DNA from: Trema orientale
Lineage: Eukaryota; Streptophyta; Magnoliopsida; Rosales; Cannabaceae
Direction of reading: 5' to 3'
Assembly (NCBI GenBank): GCA_002914845.1
Contig: JXTC01000022.1
Location: forward strand, 785,272-849,271
Length of the DNA stretch: 64,000 nucleotides
Shown here: positions 12,685-24,186 of the stretch, in pieces
How the letters are laid out: every line of letters begins with the position of its first letter
Numbering within the stretch: position 1 is the first letter of the stretch
Made by a program: the position numbers and the translations under genes
The notes under the pieces: generated by a model
The model's database searches: none
What the model was told of the DNA's origin: nothing
What the model saw: the letters and a program-made list of their open reading frames with translations, nothing else

Positions 12685-12893
12685 CTCCAGTTGTATGTGC
12701 AGAGCGTCTGAAGAGGCATATTGTCCACAAATTAAGTTGCGACTTGCCCAAAGGGCCATTCTCCGTTGTTTACATGCATAGCACTGTCCAGAAAGAGGAT
12801 AACTCCCCTGGAATAACTATTTTGAGGTGGATTTATGAAGACCTTACTTCAGATTTCAAAGATAGGCTTCAATTTGGGCTCTGGTTTATGTAA
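12685..12893 (+). pseudogene. orphan exon of a Sec14/CRAL-TRIO (GDAP2-like) gene
   Basis: After a good splice acceptor (TGTCTGCAG) the reading frame encodes APVVCAERLKRHIVHKL, then GPFSVVYMHSTVQKEDNSPG, then ITILRWIYEDLTSDFKDRLQ. This is a well-preserved piece of the CRAL-TRIO lipid-binding fold found in plant macro-domain/Sec14 proteins related to animal GDAP2. The family normally continues after DRLQ with a VYFIHPGL-type segment. Here the frame leaves the family at once and stops at 12891-12893. I found no upstream or downstream partner exons, so this looks like a captured or decayed gene fragment. A fast-evolving real gene with distant exons is less likely. Confidence 0.65.
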
Positions 12894-13849
12894 TCTATAA
12901 GTGGAGTTTAGTAAGTTTGCCTTTTCTTTGCCTAGGATTCAAGTTTGATCTTTCTGAACTTTCTTCTCTGATAGTCAAAGCAGAATTATCAATTTGTACA
13001 GAAAAAGACAGTGTTATTGGTTAAGGAAAATTAGTAGACAAATTTTTATGGATTGATTTTTGAACAATTACTTAAATAGTATATAAACTTGGTACCAATT
13101 ACTCAAATTGTACAGAACATGAACTGCATTTTTATGGATTGATTCCTGCTGCATGTATATTGTCCAGAGTTTTCCTTATGTTCGCAAGCTTTCTTTAGTG
13201 CAACTTATCTCTTATGTTGGCTACATATTCTAGACTTTTCCTGAATCATTCTCCATGTTCCGAGTATATGAAGTTACTGATTTTGTAACTTTTTAATTTG
13301 ATACTTTGATTTGAATATGATTTAGATAATGAATGAATGATTTAGATAATAAAAAATATTGTAATATTTGTTTCTTATTTTAAAATTACTTTTTTCAAAA
13401 TATTGTAATTTTTAAAAATATCATTTTTAACAATTTTATTTAGAAAAATGTCATTTTTTAAAAAATATTTAGGAAAATACCACTTATAAAATTACCACTT
13501 TTAAAAAGTTTATTTACGAAAATATTATTTTTAGATATAAATTTAGAAAAATACCACTTTTGAAAACTAGGGGAGTCTGTTATAAGTAAGATTGTAAGAT
13601 TGGATAAAAGAGAACAGTTATGTTTGAGATTGGATAAAAGAGAAGTCAAGAGGGGAAAAAAAAAATTCCTTCCTTTTTATTTTTTCTTCAATTACCAAAC
13701 AAGAGAAAAAAAATAATTAGGAAAAGTCATTTTTTAAAAGTCAAATTACTATCTTAAGTAAGTGCTTTTTCAAAATAAAAGCACTTGATTAAAGTTCATG
13801 GTATAATATAAGACAAATTATTATTAATTTTAACCGTATTTTAAAGTTT
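12894..13849. other. AT-rich repeat DNA
   Basis: No gene. Short degenerate repeats of the type GAAAAATACCACTTTT run through 13380-13570. A unit of about 34 bp (TAAAGTTCATGGTATAATAT) near 13792 recurs near 13842 in slightly changed form. Similar AATACCA-type sequence recurs at 23520-23640. Confidence 0.45.
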
Positions 13850-15190
13850 ATGATGTAATATAGGACAAATCATTCGGTCCAATACGGATGCGCTGCAACA
13901 AAAACGAGCCAAAATAGAGATAAAACGGAGCACTCGGGAAGCCACAGGGCGCAATAGCCTGCAATAGGTGTACCATTGCGCCTCTAGGCAGCAAGGGGTG
14001 CACCCCTGTGCCTCTCCTTCCACCTGGATGCATTTTTGAGCAATTTTTGGCCTTTTAACAGCCCGGATCGTCCTATTTTCACAATCTAATGGTGGAGGCT
14101 CATTCATCCTTAAGTGTGCTTGAATTTAACCTAGAATGATACTTTAAAAAGGGGATGGAGGCATAAATTTCTGTGTGGAGAATTGGAGAGAAAAACACAC
14201 TAAATTCCTAGAGAGAGAAAGCTTGGAGTTGGATATTCTTGAAGAAGATTTGGGAGAATTTCTTGAAGATTTGAAGACTTGAAGCTCGTCTCCATAAGAG
14301 TTTTCTTTTCCTTTCTCTCACCCTGATCTCTCTTGAAATCTGTATTGAGCTTAATATATGAACATGCTTGGATATTATGAATTTCTTGTTGAGATTGGTA
14401 TTGGGTTCTACTATGCTTGTTTATATTTGATATCTAGGATTTATTTCACCCTTTTTAATACATTGTTTTGATTATTTTGTTTATTATTGGTCTGTTTTCC
14501 ACTATTAATTCATTTATGCTTCTCTTTGTGTATTGCTTTTAATTTATTTAGCCAATGAATTAGTTGATTTTAGGATGTCATTTTGATGCTCGGGAGAGAT
14601 TAATCTCATAATCCAGAATTGAGAGGCATAGTTTAGATTGTTTTGAGATCAGGAGGAGATCAATGTCTAGATAATCACCTTGATAGTTTTAGGTTGTTTA
14701 GGTTATTGTGAGACCAAGAGGTAAGCGATACCTTAACTTCCATTTGAGGGCTTAAACTTAATGAACATTTAATTAATCGGGTTAGATAGGGATATCAACT
14801 TAGGTTAGTTAGGTGCATTACCTCATTTGACGGTCAGGAGAGGTAATAAAGTGAGGTTAGATTATTCGATTAGTGAATTAAATAGAATTACGCCGATAAT
14901 TACTCAATTTGACGAACTTAGGAGTAATTAGGCAAATTCAAATCTTTAGTACATTCGTGCATAGTAATTATCCATATTTTATTTACACTTCATTTTTTTG
15001 ATATTTATTTTTATTTGTTTATTTTTATATTCATTTAGATTTTATACCTAAATAAAGTTGAGTTACGATAATTCTGGTACTTAGCATAGTTTAACACCCA
15101 ATCTCTATGGATCGACCCTTCTTGTCATTATACTGGCTAGTTTTGATTTTTATTAGGACACGCTAGATTAGTTTATAGAAGGAGAACATT
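13850..15190 (+). mobile_element. Ty3/gypsy-type LTR relic
   Basis: A fossil. The sequence has the layout of a long LTR of the Tat/Ogre-like gypsy group: a GC-richer patch with short GCGC-bearing direct repeats (13890-14060), a leader-like AGAGAGAAAGCTTGGAG stretch, and near the end TCTCTATGGATCGACCC. No coding domains are present, so it is a solo LTR or a non-autonomous remnant. It is clearly old, as no clean end motifs or target duplication are visible. The class call is by pattern memory and could be wrong at lineage level. Confidence 0.5.
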
Positions 15191-15221
15191 ATAAATTGTA
15201 AATTTGATTTTGGACGTTATA

Positions 15222-15480
15222 ACTAACGACTATATGTTGCAATTATCATAAATTCCAAGCAGCTAACGTCATTACACCAGGCCGCTAAGAATCTGAATGG
15301 GAAGTCAAGTTTCTCTTTCTCTAGGCAAGTATCTAATAGAATTGGTGCATGATCTAAACCCCTAATGGGCAGGTTTAGTAGACTAGCCTTAGGGAAAAAG
15401 ATGCACCACAATCGTCGGAAATTCCTCTATCCAATCTCTCCTTAATGTGGCTATTTATGTCTCGCTTATTTATCCAAGTT
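15222..15480 (-). mobile_element. LINE (L1-like) endonuclease fragment
   Basis: Read on the minus strand, this gives NSHIKERLDRGISDDCGAS and then, after a frame change near 15410, FFPKASLLNLPIRGLDHAPI followed by LLDTCLEKEKLDFPFRF. The IKERLDRG...FP.A...LP....DHAPILL pattern is the C-terminal part of the apurinic-type endonuclease at the start of plant L1 ORF2. Only this piece is left; the reverse transcriptase part is absent. It is a dead 5'-internal fragment. Confidence 0.7.
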
Positions 15481-17239
15481 AAGAACCCTCCTACATATGC
15501 TAAAAAGATCCACACCCCTTGTTTTGCCCATATATTGTATCAAATTATGCCCTGCTGGATTAGAAATCTCACATCCTCTGCCCTCCTTCGATTGTTCAAG
15601 TATCAAATGATTGCATCTATTATTTTCAATTGTGCTTATGAGTTCCATTTGAAAATTTAATCATCCCCTCTTAGAAAAATAAACAAAAAATACACATTTA
15701 TTTTTGTATTTAGATCGCTTGTTTCATTCAACATATCGTCTTCATCTGATATTTTAGCTAAATATTTGCGTAGCCGACTGAATTTCATTTATCGTAACTC
15801 ATCTAAAGTACATATTGTTAATGCCTAGTGGATGGCCTAGCCACCAGATAGTCAGTTTTATTGTTTATTTCCATGTAAGTCAAATTATTTATCTATATAC
15901 ATGTTTAGCTGCATACTCAATATCTAGTTTTGACATGCTAAATTTCATTTTACACTACACCTAGTATAATCCAGTGGGTTGGACCTCACTTAACTATACT
16001 ACTAACTAACTTTATCCATTCATATATGATCAACTGTATATATCTATTACCCACATGTGCAAGATCCCGTTTTATATTAATAAGTCTAGTGTAATTAAGT
16101 GGAACTTATCTAGAACTAAAACTGATACAACGTTATATCACAACTGATCTCTCATCTTATCTTCTCATTGATTAGCTTGGTTTCTGTATAACAAATGTAA
16201 TTTTTGTGGAGGATAAGCATCCAAGCATATTTCTTACCATCTACAACTACTATTAAAATTTTTACTAAAAAATACGGTGGGAAAAGACATTAGGAAAAAA
16301 GAAAACAAATTAAATGTGTATTTATCTCCCCCTCAATTAATTATTTTATAACAGTTCTCCTAAATTATTTCCTCTCTTTTTCTCATCAATTAATGTTTTA
16401 CTTTATTTCCTATGCCATTATATGCTATTACAATAACTCTTTGTGTCTAATTTTTGTGTTTCGATTTATCTTCAGCTCATAAATCAATATCACATTATAT
16501 CATATCCTAAACTTAAATTAAAATGATGTAGTCATCAAAATTAGACAAAAGGTATAAATTCAGTTACAATTTTTTGAAAATTAACACTTAACTTATGAAA
16601 TAAATAAACAAAACACATGGGATTCCTTTCCTGTTTCTTCTTATTTGTTTCTAAAATATCTTTACCACCACTAGTGAACCTTTTCAATTGGCAATGTGCA
16701 CTAAAAGGAGCATATTGGTCTCAATTATATTTCACATTTCTCAAAAGTACTTGAAGATATTTTTCAATATTAGTATTCGTGATACAGATGAAAGCAACTG
16801 AGGATATAAATCACTTTTTATGGGTACTTTATAATTTTGTTTTTTTTTTTAAAAAAAAAAAGGGTGAGTGGAATAACAACCTTACCCATTATTAGTAATA
16901 GAAATAGTAAGTTTAGCAACGCCATTGCCACCAATTGCCATTCATTTTCATAAAACTAATTTCACATAGGGACATAAAAAAAGCCGCATTAATCATGGAA
17001 TTAGAATAAGTGGTTGGTTAAACACTCCCCCATTATTTCCTTAGTATGCAATGCACCAAAAGATTTCTTTTCAGCTTTTGTCCGGTGACACTTCTTTTCA
17101 AGAAGTACCATAACAATAATGGAAAACATGGAAAAATAAAATTTTTTTTAAAAAAAAAAAAGGACAGAGAAACCGCCATAATAGCTCGTTATTATCAATC
17201 ATTTCGTTTTTTTACTCTTCACCCGGCTTTTAAATGACC
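15481..17239. other. AT-rich intergenic, no gene seen
   Basis: A/T homopolymer runs (for example near 16840-16860 and 17140-17160). No exon, RNA gene or structured repeat was recognised. Confidence 0.5.
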
Positions 17240-19110
17240 TGAATCACCATCTTCTTTTCTTCGTAAAAACCCTAAATCGAATTTGGGGATTTCAAATTTT
17301 GAGATTGAAGAAGAAAAGGGAAGTTGGGAGGACACAAAAGAGGGAGCTGAGGAGTGGATCTGTGTCTGTTGCATGAACTCTTTGGAGTTCCGAGGTCGAT
17401 TAAAAAAAGAAGACGACTGGTATTTGACACTTATATATATATCTTTTTTGTTATAATGTTCATTTCATTTCATATATGAGCATAATTGGATTTGGATTTG
17501 GATTTGGATTTGGGTAATTTCATGTATTTTGTTGCTATTCATTTCCGATGTGCGTTTGCATTGGTTGTTTGTAGGTACAACATATATAGTCATATGTCTC
17601 AATCGATTTATAGTTAGTACAGTTTGTGTGTGTGTTATTTTTACGAAGTCTTTGTAAACACAAGGATATGGTAAATGCCAAAGTTTTTCAAATTTTATTG
17701 TGCTTTTATTCTTCTCCAATATCCGTGTTCCTTGATTATGCTTCTTGTACTGGGGGTTATCTTTTTACAATTCTATTAAGCTGGGAAAAAAGAAAAGGGG
17801 GAAAAAAAAACTTGTCGTTTTATTGCTTTTGATATCTAGTATTCAGCTTTGGACTTTGTTGTGACACTTTTAATTGTTAATGTGTTAAAGACTTGAATAT
17901 TGCTGGTTAACTTTTTCTTCTAACTTGTATGTATGTATTGTGTGCAGTGAACTGTCGACTACTTGTTGTTTGAGCACATACTTTCGTTTAACCGATTCTA
18001 TTTTACTAAGTTTTAGGGTATGTGGATCACCTTAAGTTAAAGGTTCTTGTGTCAATTTATGAAAAGTATGCAGAGAAGAAGTTTTGAATTTCACTCATAC
18101 TTTTCTTTTCTTGGACAATTAGTGCATGTTACGTTTTTCTTTGAATTATCTGTTATAGTAAGCTGTTATCAATTTGAGCTTTTTTCTTTTTTTTTTTTTC
18201 CCCTCTTTAATATAACAAAGTCCTGGCTTGAAATTGAGTTGTTCGACCGCTTTTGTGGAGGGCAAGAAGATATAACTAATTTTTGGAGCTGTGTTTGGCT
18301 CGCTTTGGTTTGAATGATTCAAATCTGCAATCATTTCCGCGGATTTAAGAGAAATTTCCTATACTTGAACAAAAGATCTTCCCGTTGTCTTTAGAGAAGC
18401 AAAAAGAGAACATATATCAAGAAGAGCCATCAGAAAGCTATGTTACCCAATTTTTCTTTAATACCCATAAACCATGGATTCAATGAACAATCGGTCTGAA
18501 TTTTGAGTATAGGGATTTCTAATATATTCAACCTGGTTTCTCCTCTTCAACAGGTAAGTACGTAACCATCCTTTTGTTCTTGAAAAACAAGAAGCCATAT
18601 TGCAATTACTAAAAAGTCCTAACTTCTATGAGCAATAATGGAGAAAGTTTCATATCTTGGAAGAGAATTGTGGAATACACATAATACTATGAAAGAATGC
18701 ACACTATAGAATTTTTGTTCAGATATCTTTTATCTTTGAATATTCTTATGATTAGTTTTTATCTGATTTTGGTTTCTGGGGTGATAACTTCAAAATTTCT
18801 TTGATTCTTTTATATTATTGGTCATGTGCAAATGTATTAATGTTATTAGGGAGAAATAATAGAAGGATGTTATACACTCAGTTGATTATAAAGCTTTACT
18901 CTTCTTATTGAAGATAGCTTCATTATTTTCTTGATACGTAAATTTTGAAATATTTGTTTTCCCCATTACTATCTATTACCTTCTAATCTCAGCTTTGCTT
19001 TTCTTATGGTGTTTTGAGCAGCAAAGTTCCATGCATCCATGCCGAGTTTAACCATAGTTAAAAGAGGTAAAATTTTCTGAACCTAATATGAGAAGAAGAT
19101 TTATGGGATT
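17240..19110 (+). ncRNA. possible spliced non-coding transcript or 5' leader
   Basis: The stretch after 17240 resembles a plant transcript start. It has AAAACCCTAAATCG, a purine-rich leader (GAAGAAGAAAAGGGAAG) and a donor-like CTGGTATTTG near 17418. Possible acceptors follow (TGTGCAG near 17947), as does a donor at AACAGGTAAGTACG near 18555. No conserved reading frame is present. It could be a separate non-coding RNA or a far-upstream leader of the membrane-protein gene at 19953. It could also be chance. The interrupting N gap at 19332 prevents a clear model. Confidence 0.2.
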
Positions 19111-19331
19111 AATGGTTTTTTTTTTTTTTTTTCCGACTGCTAAAATAGTTGCCAAAAGCTATACATTCATTATATCCTTGTTGTTGGTGATGGTGTTTTA
19201 CAGTGTTGAGCTCAATGTTAGTATTCTTAAGCTTGGATGAGGAAGGTAGATAGAGGCTTAGCACGCTTAAGGTGTTTGATAGAATTCTTGAATATGTATT
19301 CATTGGTTTAAAGTAACTTTTTAATGTGTCT

Positions 19332-19628
19332 NNNNNNNNNNNNNNNNNNNNNNNNNNNNNNNNNNNNNNNNNNNNNNNNNNNNNNNNNNNNNNNNNNNNN
19401 NNNNNNNNNNNNNNNNNNNNNNNNNNNNNNNNNNNNNNNNNNNNNNNNNNNNNNNNNNNNNNNNNNNNNNNNNNNNNNNNNNNNNNNNNNNNNNNNNNNN
19501 NNNNNNNNNNNNNNNNNNNNNNNNNNNNNNNNNNNNNNNNNNNNNNNNNNNNNNNNNNNNNNNNNNNNNNNNNNNNNNNNNNNNNNNNNNNNNNNNNNNN
19601 NNNNNNNNNNNNNNNNNNNNNNNNNNNN
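19332..19628. other. assembly gap (297 N)
   Basis: A run of 297 undetermined bases, next to a poly-T run (from 19629). It lies about 320 bp upstream of the start codon at 19953 and probably removes part of that gene's promoter. Confidence 0.99.
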
Positions 19629-19952
19629 TTTTTTTTTTTTATAAATATTTTTTTATTTTTGGGTGATCTTTTATCCAACTTTAGTTAATATTTGATATCT
19701 TTTAATCCATGGATAGCATATATTGCCTTTTCAGCTTTCAAAGGAGTTAAAGTGCAAGAAAAACACTGAACACGTGCCTAGGGCACGTGCTCAAACTAGT
19801 ATATAGAGATAGGGAAAACTCGAAATCTGCTTCTTTTGGGTGCTGTTCTTCTTGGTGGGGCTGTCGAGTGAAGCTGGCTTAGCTTGGTGCTTTTGTTGAT
19901 TTCTATATCTGGTTGATCTGAGATGGTGGGATGAGGGAAAAAGGAGAGGGAG

Positions 19953-22900
19953 ATGGCTAGGGGAGGAGAGTATTGGGGAAATCAAGGGAGGGCAGGGAAA
20001 TGGGGATGTTCGTACAAGAGGACCACTCTCATAGTTTGCCTCATCAACATTCTTGTTGCTCTTTTCGTTCTTCGCTCCCTCTACGCTTCTCTATACATCT
20101 ACCCTGATACCTATTCACGTACAGGTATGGCTCTGTATGTCTTTTTAACTCTTTCCTCTTCTTAATTTTAAATATCCATTATTGGGTTTCTCGATTTCAC
20201 TTCCAGCTACCCAAAACCCTATATATATTTTGCTCTTTTGGGCCAATCTGTGAAAACTCATTTGCTGGTGTTCTTCATTGCTAAATGCTTGTTCGATCAA
20301 AACCCATTTGCATTTTCTGGTGTTCTTAAATGCTAAATGCTTGTTCATTAAAACCCATTTGCAATTCCTGGTATTCTTCACTGCTAAATATTCTTGTTTG
20401 ATTAAAAACCATTTCTTTTCTTTTTTGTAGTTGTTAAGTACACCCCAGATCAGATTAGGAAAATGGAAGAATCAATTTGGATTCGCAGAGAAGCCGAACC
20501 AGTGGAGCTTGTCAAATTGGTAAGACTTGTTCAGCTATTGGGGATGTTTTTACGTATAGATCTGTAATGGATTGAACTTATTGGGAATGTGCATAGTTTG
20601 AGACTTTTCTTCCCTCGTGTGGTCTTTTAACATAAAGGTAAAAAAGTTTGAGAAGGAGCTTTCGAGTGAAGTAATGGGCAGTGAACTGCCCCAGCATTTG
20701 AAACAAAGTTTAACCGAAGATGTTATTCAGAGATTGAAAACTTTGGGTGCCAATGCCAATATTAGTGAGCAGAGAGGTGAGCATTTTTCTACTTATGTGT
20801 AAGTTTTTGTGGAAGATAGTGTCTTTGTTTTCTTGATCTATGCGTTTTCGCTTTACCTAATTTGGAACTGGCACTAATACAGGTTCTATTTTCATATTAT
20901 TGCAATAATTCCCATTGTCACTGCAATCTCCTTGGATGCAAATGCACTAAAATTTTTGTCACTTTGACACACACAACACCACTTCAATAGATTTGATGGG
21001 ACTTGTTTCTCAAATTTTGCTTTGTTGGATCCTTGTGGATCCTTTTCCGTGGTGGGATCCTTGTGGAGTCTTCTCTTTTTCTTTTTATTTTTTTTTTAAT
21101 TTATTTTTCTCCTATTATTGCTGTAGTGGAGCTCATATAAAGCAAGAATCACAAAATTTATTGGAAACAACTGGAATGAAATCCATATTGAATATTGGAA
21201 TGAAATGGTATTTGTTGTGCTTAGATTGATCAAGAGAGGTAGGCCACAATTGAATGTTACAGAAATGTGGAAGTTAAAGGCTTGGCTGAAAATCCAGTTA
21301 ATGGGAAAAGTATAGAGCTGATAATGATTAGAGACTGATTTAGGGAGCAAATTAAAAGAACTGGAGATCTGCACAGGCTCTGTAGTGTAACATATGATTC
21401 TCCTTGCTTAAGAGAAGGAAAAAAAAAAAGTAGTTCTATTGGATATTTCTCAACATTTACAAAATTTTTATTATTGTTTTGGATTTCTTTTGAAGAATAT
21501 GCACAAATATTGGACATAATTTTGCTATATGGAGATATTAGATATTAAGTGATCTTACTAATACCCAACTGTTAGGTTGGCGTTGCTAAAGTGATCATGA
21601 GAAGCAATTACATATCATAAAGTTGTCACAGAAATCAGCTAGGCTAATTTTATATTGCTAATAGGCAGTAGGCTACTTAAGTTGTATGTTTGAGTGTCTA
21701 CAAGTTGGTAAGTCTATGAATTTTTTACCCTCCCGCTTAAAAATTTTGTTCCCTAGTGTAAGAATATTCTTTATTTTGAAGTTTACATGAGAAGCAATGC
21801 ATTCATTTCTGGGACAATTATTGTTATGTCATTGTTCTAGGTAGCATTATCAGCTGGTAATAATTTAGATAACCAATATTTTGATGTAATAAGCTAAGTA
21901 ACAACTTTTACAAATTCTTGATTATTCAAGTTTATTTATCTTTTGTTAACAATAGAAGCGGTTGAAAGATGGCGTAAGGAAAAACTAAATGAAACTAAGC
22001 AGTTGACCCTTGAGAGAGGTGCTGTGGATTCAACAATTCCCCATGAGGAAGCGGGTATGCCCTTCATTTCTCAACATGCTTTTTCTTTGAACATGATTTT
22101 ATCTACATTTCTTTATTCCATGAATTGGTGAACTTAAACATTTTATTGTGTATCCTTTACTTGTAGATATGCTAGCAAGAGCTTTGGAGTCCAGTTGGGC
22201 AGTGCTGTGCAAAGAAATTGGCCTTTGGATACCTCCTGAAATTATTAACCAGGAACACAATGATAAACCTGAAGGTGAAGAAGAATCAGGTAACTTATTA
22301 ATTTCTATAGTAATAATGATCTTTTTCAACCGCTCCTCCCCCAAAGAAATTACTCCAGTTTATATGTTTTTGTAGAAAGTTAATATACTTGTTTGCTAGA
22401 ACTGATGGCCGCTGGATTTTTGTTCTAATTGTTGATGATGTACTTTTTCTTCAGAGGATGACATTTTGCCCGGCAGACCAGTTCCAGCTGAATGTCATGC
22501 TGAACTTCATACAGATTATGATGGTGCAGCTGTGAGATGGGGGCTTACCTTCCACAGAGAAAGTGCTGCCGACTGCTGTCAGGCTTGCTTAGATCAAGCT
22601 AAACATGCCAAGGCTCTCGAGAAGAAATGTAACATATGGGTTTATTGTCCGTCTGAGGAGGGGTGCTATTCTCCGGATATTTATCAACATAAACAGCAAG
22701 AGTGCTGGCTGAAATACGTAAGAACCAAGAAGTTATTCTTTTACTGTTTGTTTCAATATATTTGAACATTCTTGAAAACCAAAGTTGATTTACTTGTTCT
22801 TCTCTGGATCCAGTCCACTCTAACATGTTTTTTTTTCTAAAACTATCAAAATGCAGGCAGAAAAGCCAAAACTAAATTTCAAGGACAAGTATCCCGAGTC

Positions 22901-22967
22901 ATACAGAAACTCCCATCCAACTGCACCCTTTATCGTGCCATGGGTCTCCGGTGTCATCAGTGCATAA
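19953..22967 (+). CDS. plant membrane protein with Cys-rich PAN/Apple-like module
   Basis: Seven exons: 19953-20124, 20431-20519, 20638-20776, 21956-22054, 22167-22289, 22455-22717 and 22857-22967. All introns are GT-AG and in phase, giving 331 aa. Residues 24-46 form one membrane span after a short basic N terminus (about 20 residues), so a type II or signal-anchor topology is likely. Residues 60-200 are charged and probably helical. The C-terminal part holds eight cysteines (221, 248, 249, 252, 266, 272, 278, 291). The pattern ADCCQAC...KKCNIWVYCPSEEGCYSP resembles PAN/Apple modules, which bind proteins or sugars outside the cell. The start is the first ATG that opens this frame; the nearby upstream ATG reads into a stop. 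I recall this as a conserved plant family without a settled function, and no function is assigned. Confidence 0.85.
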
Positions 22968-24186
22968 TGTGTTCTGTCAACAAAATCGGAACACTTTGAG
23001 CTTCCACATCTGCATACTTTTGGAACTCTAACAAGAACAAGGTGAAGTAAAGCTCCACTGAATTCTGATCATGCTCTCCTTTGGTTTATGTATTTTTTGG
23101 GGGGAGTAGAAGGAGAAAGGCATTGGTTTATGCAGCTATACATTTTTTTCTTTTAAACAAATTTTGATACTACAGGCCTGCGGCCTTGGCGCCCGTGATG
23201 CCAAGTTCAAAATCTTTGGTTATCAAGGTGAGCTTGTAAGATGTTTTTAAGAGTTATCTTTGTAATGCTAATTTATCAGACTATTATTCATTGTAAGTGA
23301 TATAAGTGGACTAGTGATGGTGGTGCAATGCCCTTGTTGCATATGTATTCCTTCATACTTCGACTTCGTTTGGTATGGAGGATAGGATAGGATTGGACTA
23401 TTTTAAAGAATTGGATTGGATTGGATGAGATGAGATAAGATTATAATCCAATTATATATCATGTTTGGTGTTTTACTTTTGTTAGAGTAGGATTAGCATG
23501 TGTGTTTCATATTTTTAACTAAATAACAAATTTTGATATTTGATTAATTTAGAAAAATACTATTTTTATTTGATTAATTCTAAAAGATACCATTTTTAAA
23601 AAATACAAATTTTAAAGACGAATTTAGAAAAAGTTAGAGGAGGAAGCCAATCCTTTTGAGCTCAGATAGCTTTTTTTGGGTCCACTAAACCAGAGAATTG
23701 TACATAAACCCAAAATGACTAGAACAAGAATTATACCTAAATTTGGATTTTCAGCCTACACAAATCCGTTGTGAGTGATCCTATAAATATGTTGCAACAA
23801 GTTTTTTACCAACATCAGCAGATCTATTGTAACAACTTGTTAATTTTTTTCACAACTTGAGTTTATAGTTTTTGCCAATTAATTGCCAACACCTTGGACC
23901 TAACATATACTATTACTTCTTGTTTCCTTTTTTTGAAACACGTGGTCTACAACTCTTATTATCACTTGTTCTCTATTTACTCCATCTAAGATTACGTTAT
24001 CAAAACTACCAGTCACATAAATCCACATATTTTACATATATACTCATATACACATATCCTTAGATTTAAAAGTTAATTTTTGTGGTTTTGGACTTTTAGG
24101 CAAAAATGTGCAAATTGATAAGTTTGAGACAAATTTGGAGACACATTGGACAAGAGGCATTAGTTCCCTTAAGAGTAGACACAATT
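22968..24186. other. 3' flank and repeat-rich intergenic DNA
   Basis: The first few hundred bases are probably 3' UTR of the membrane-protein gene. Near 23371-23470 the sequence TTTGGTATGGAGGATAGGAT with repeated GGATTGGATT looks like one end of a MITE, but I could not find the matching second end. AATACTATTTTT-type degenerate repeats follow at 23540-23640. Confidence 0.4.

Noticed and set aside
19109-19688. Open frames across the N gap
   Set aside because: They exist only because unknown bases are read as open. No protein evidence.
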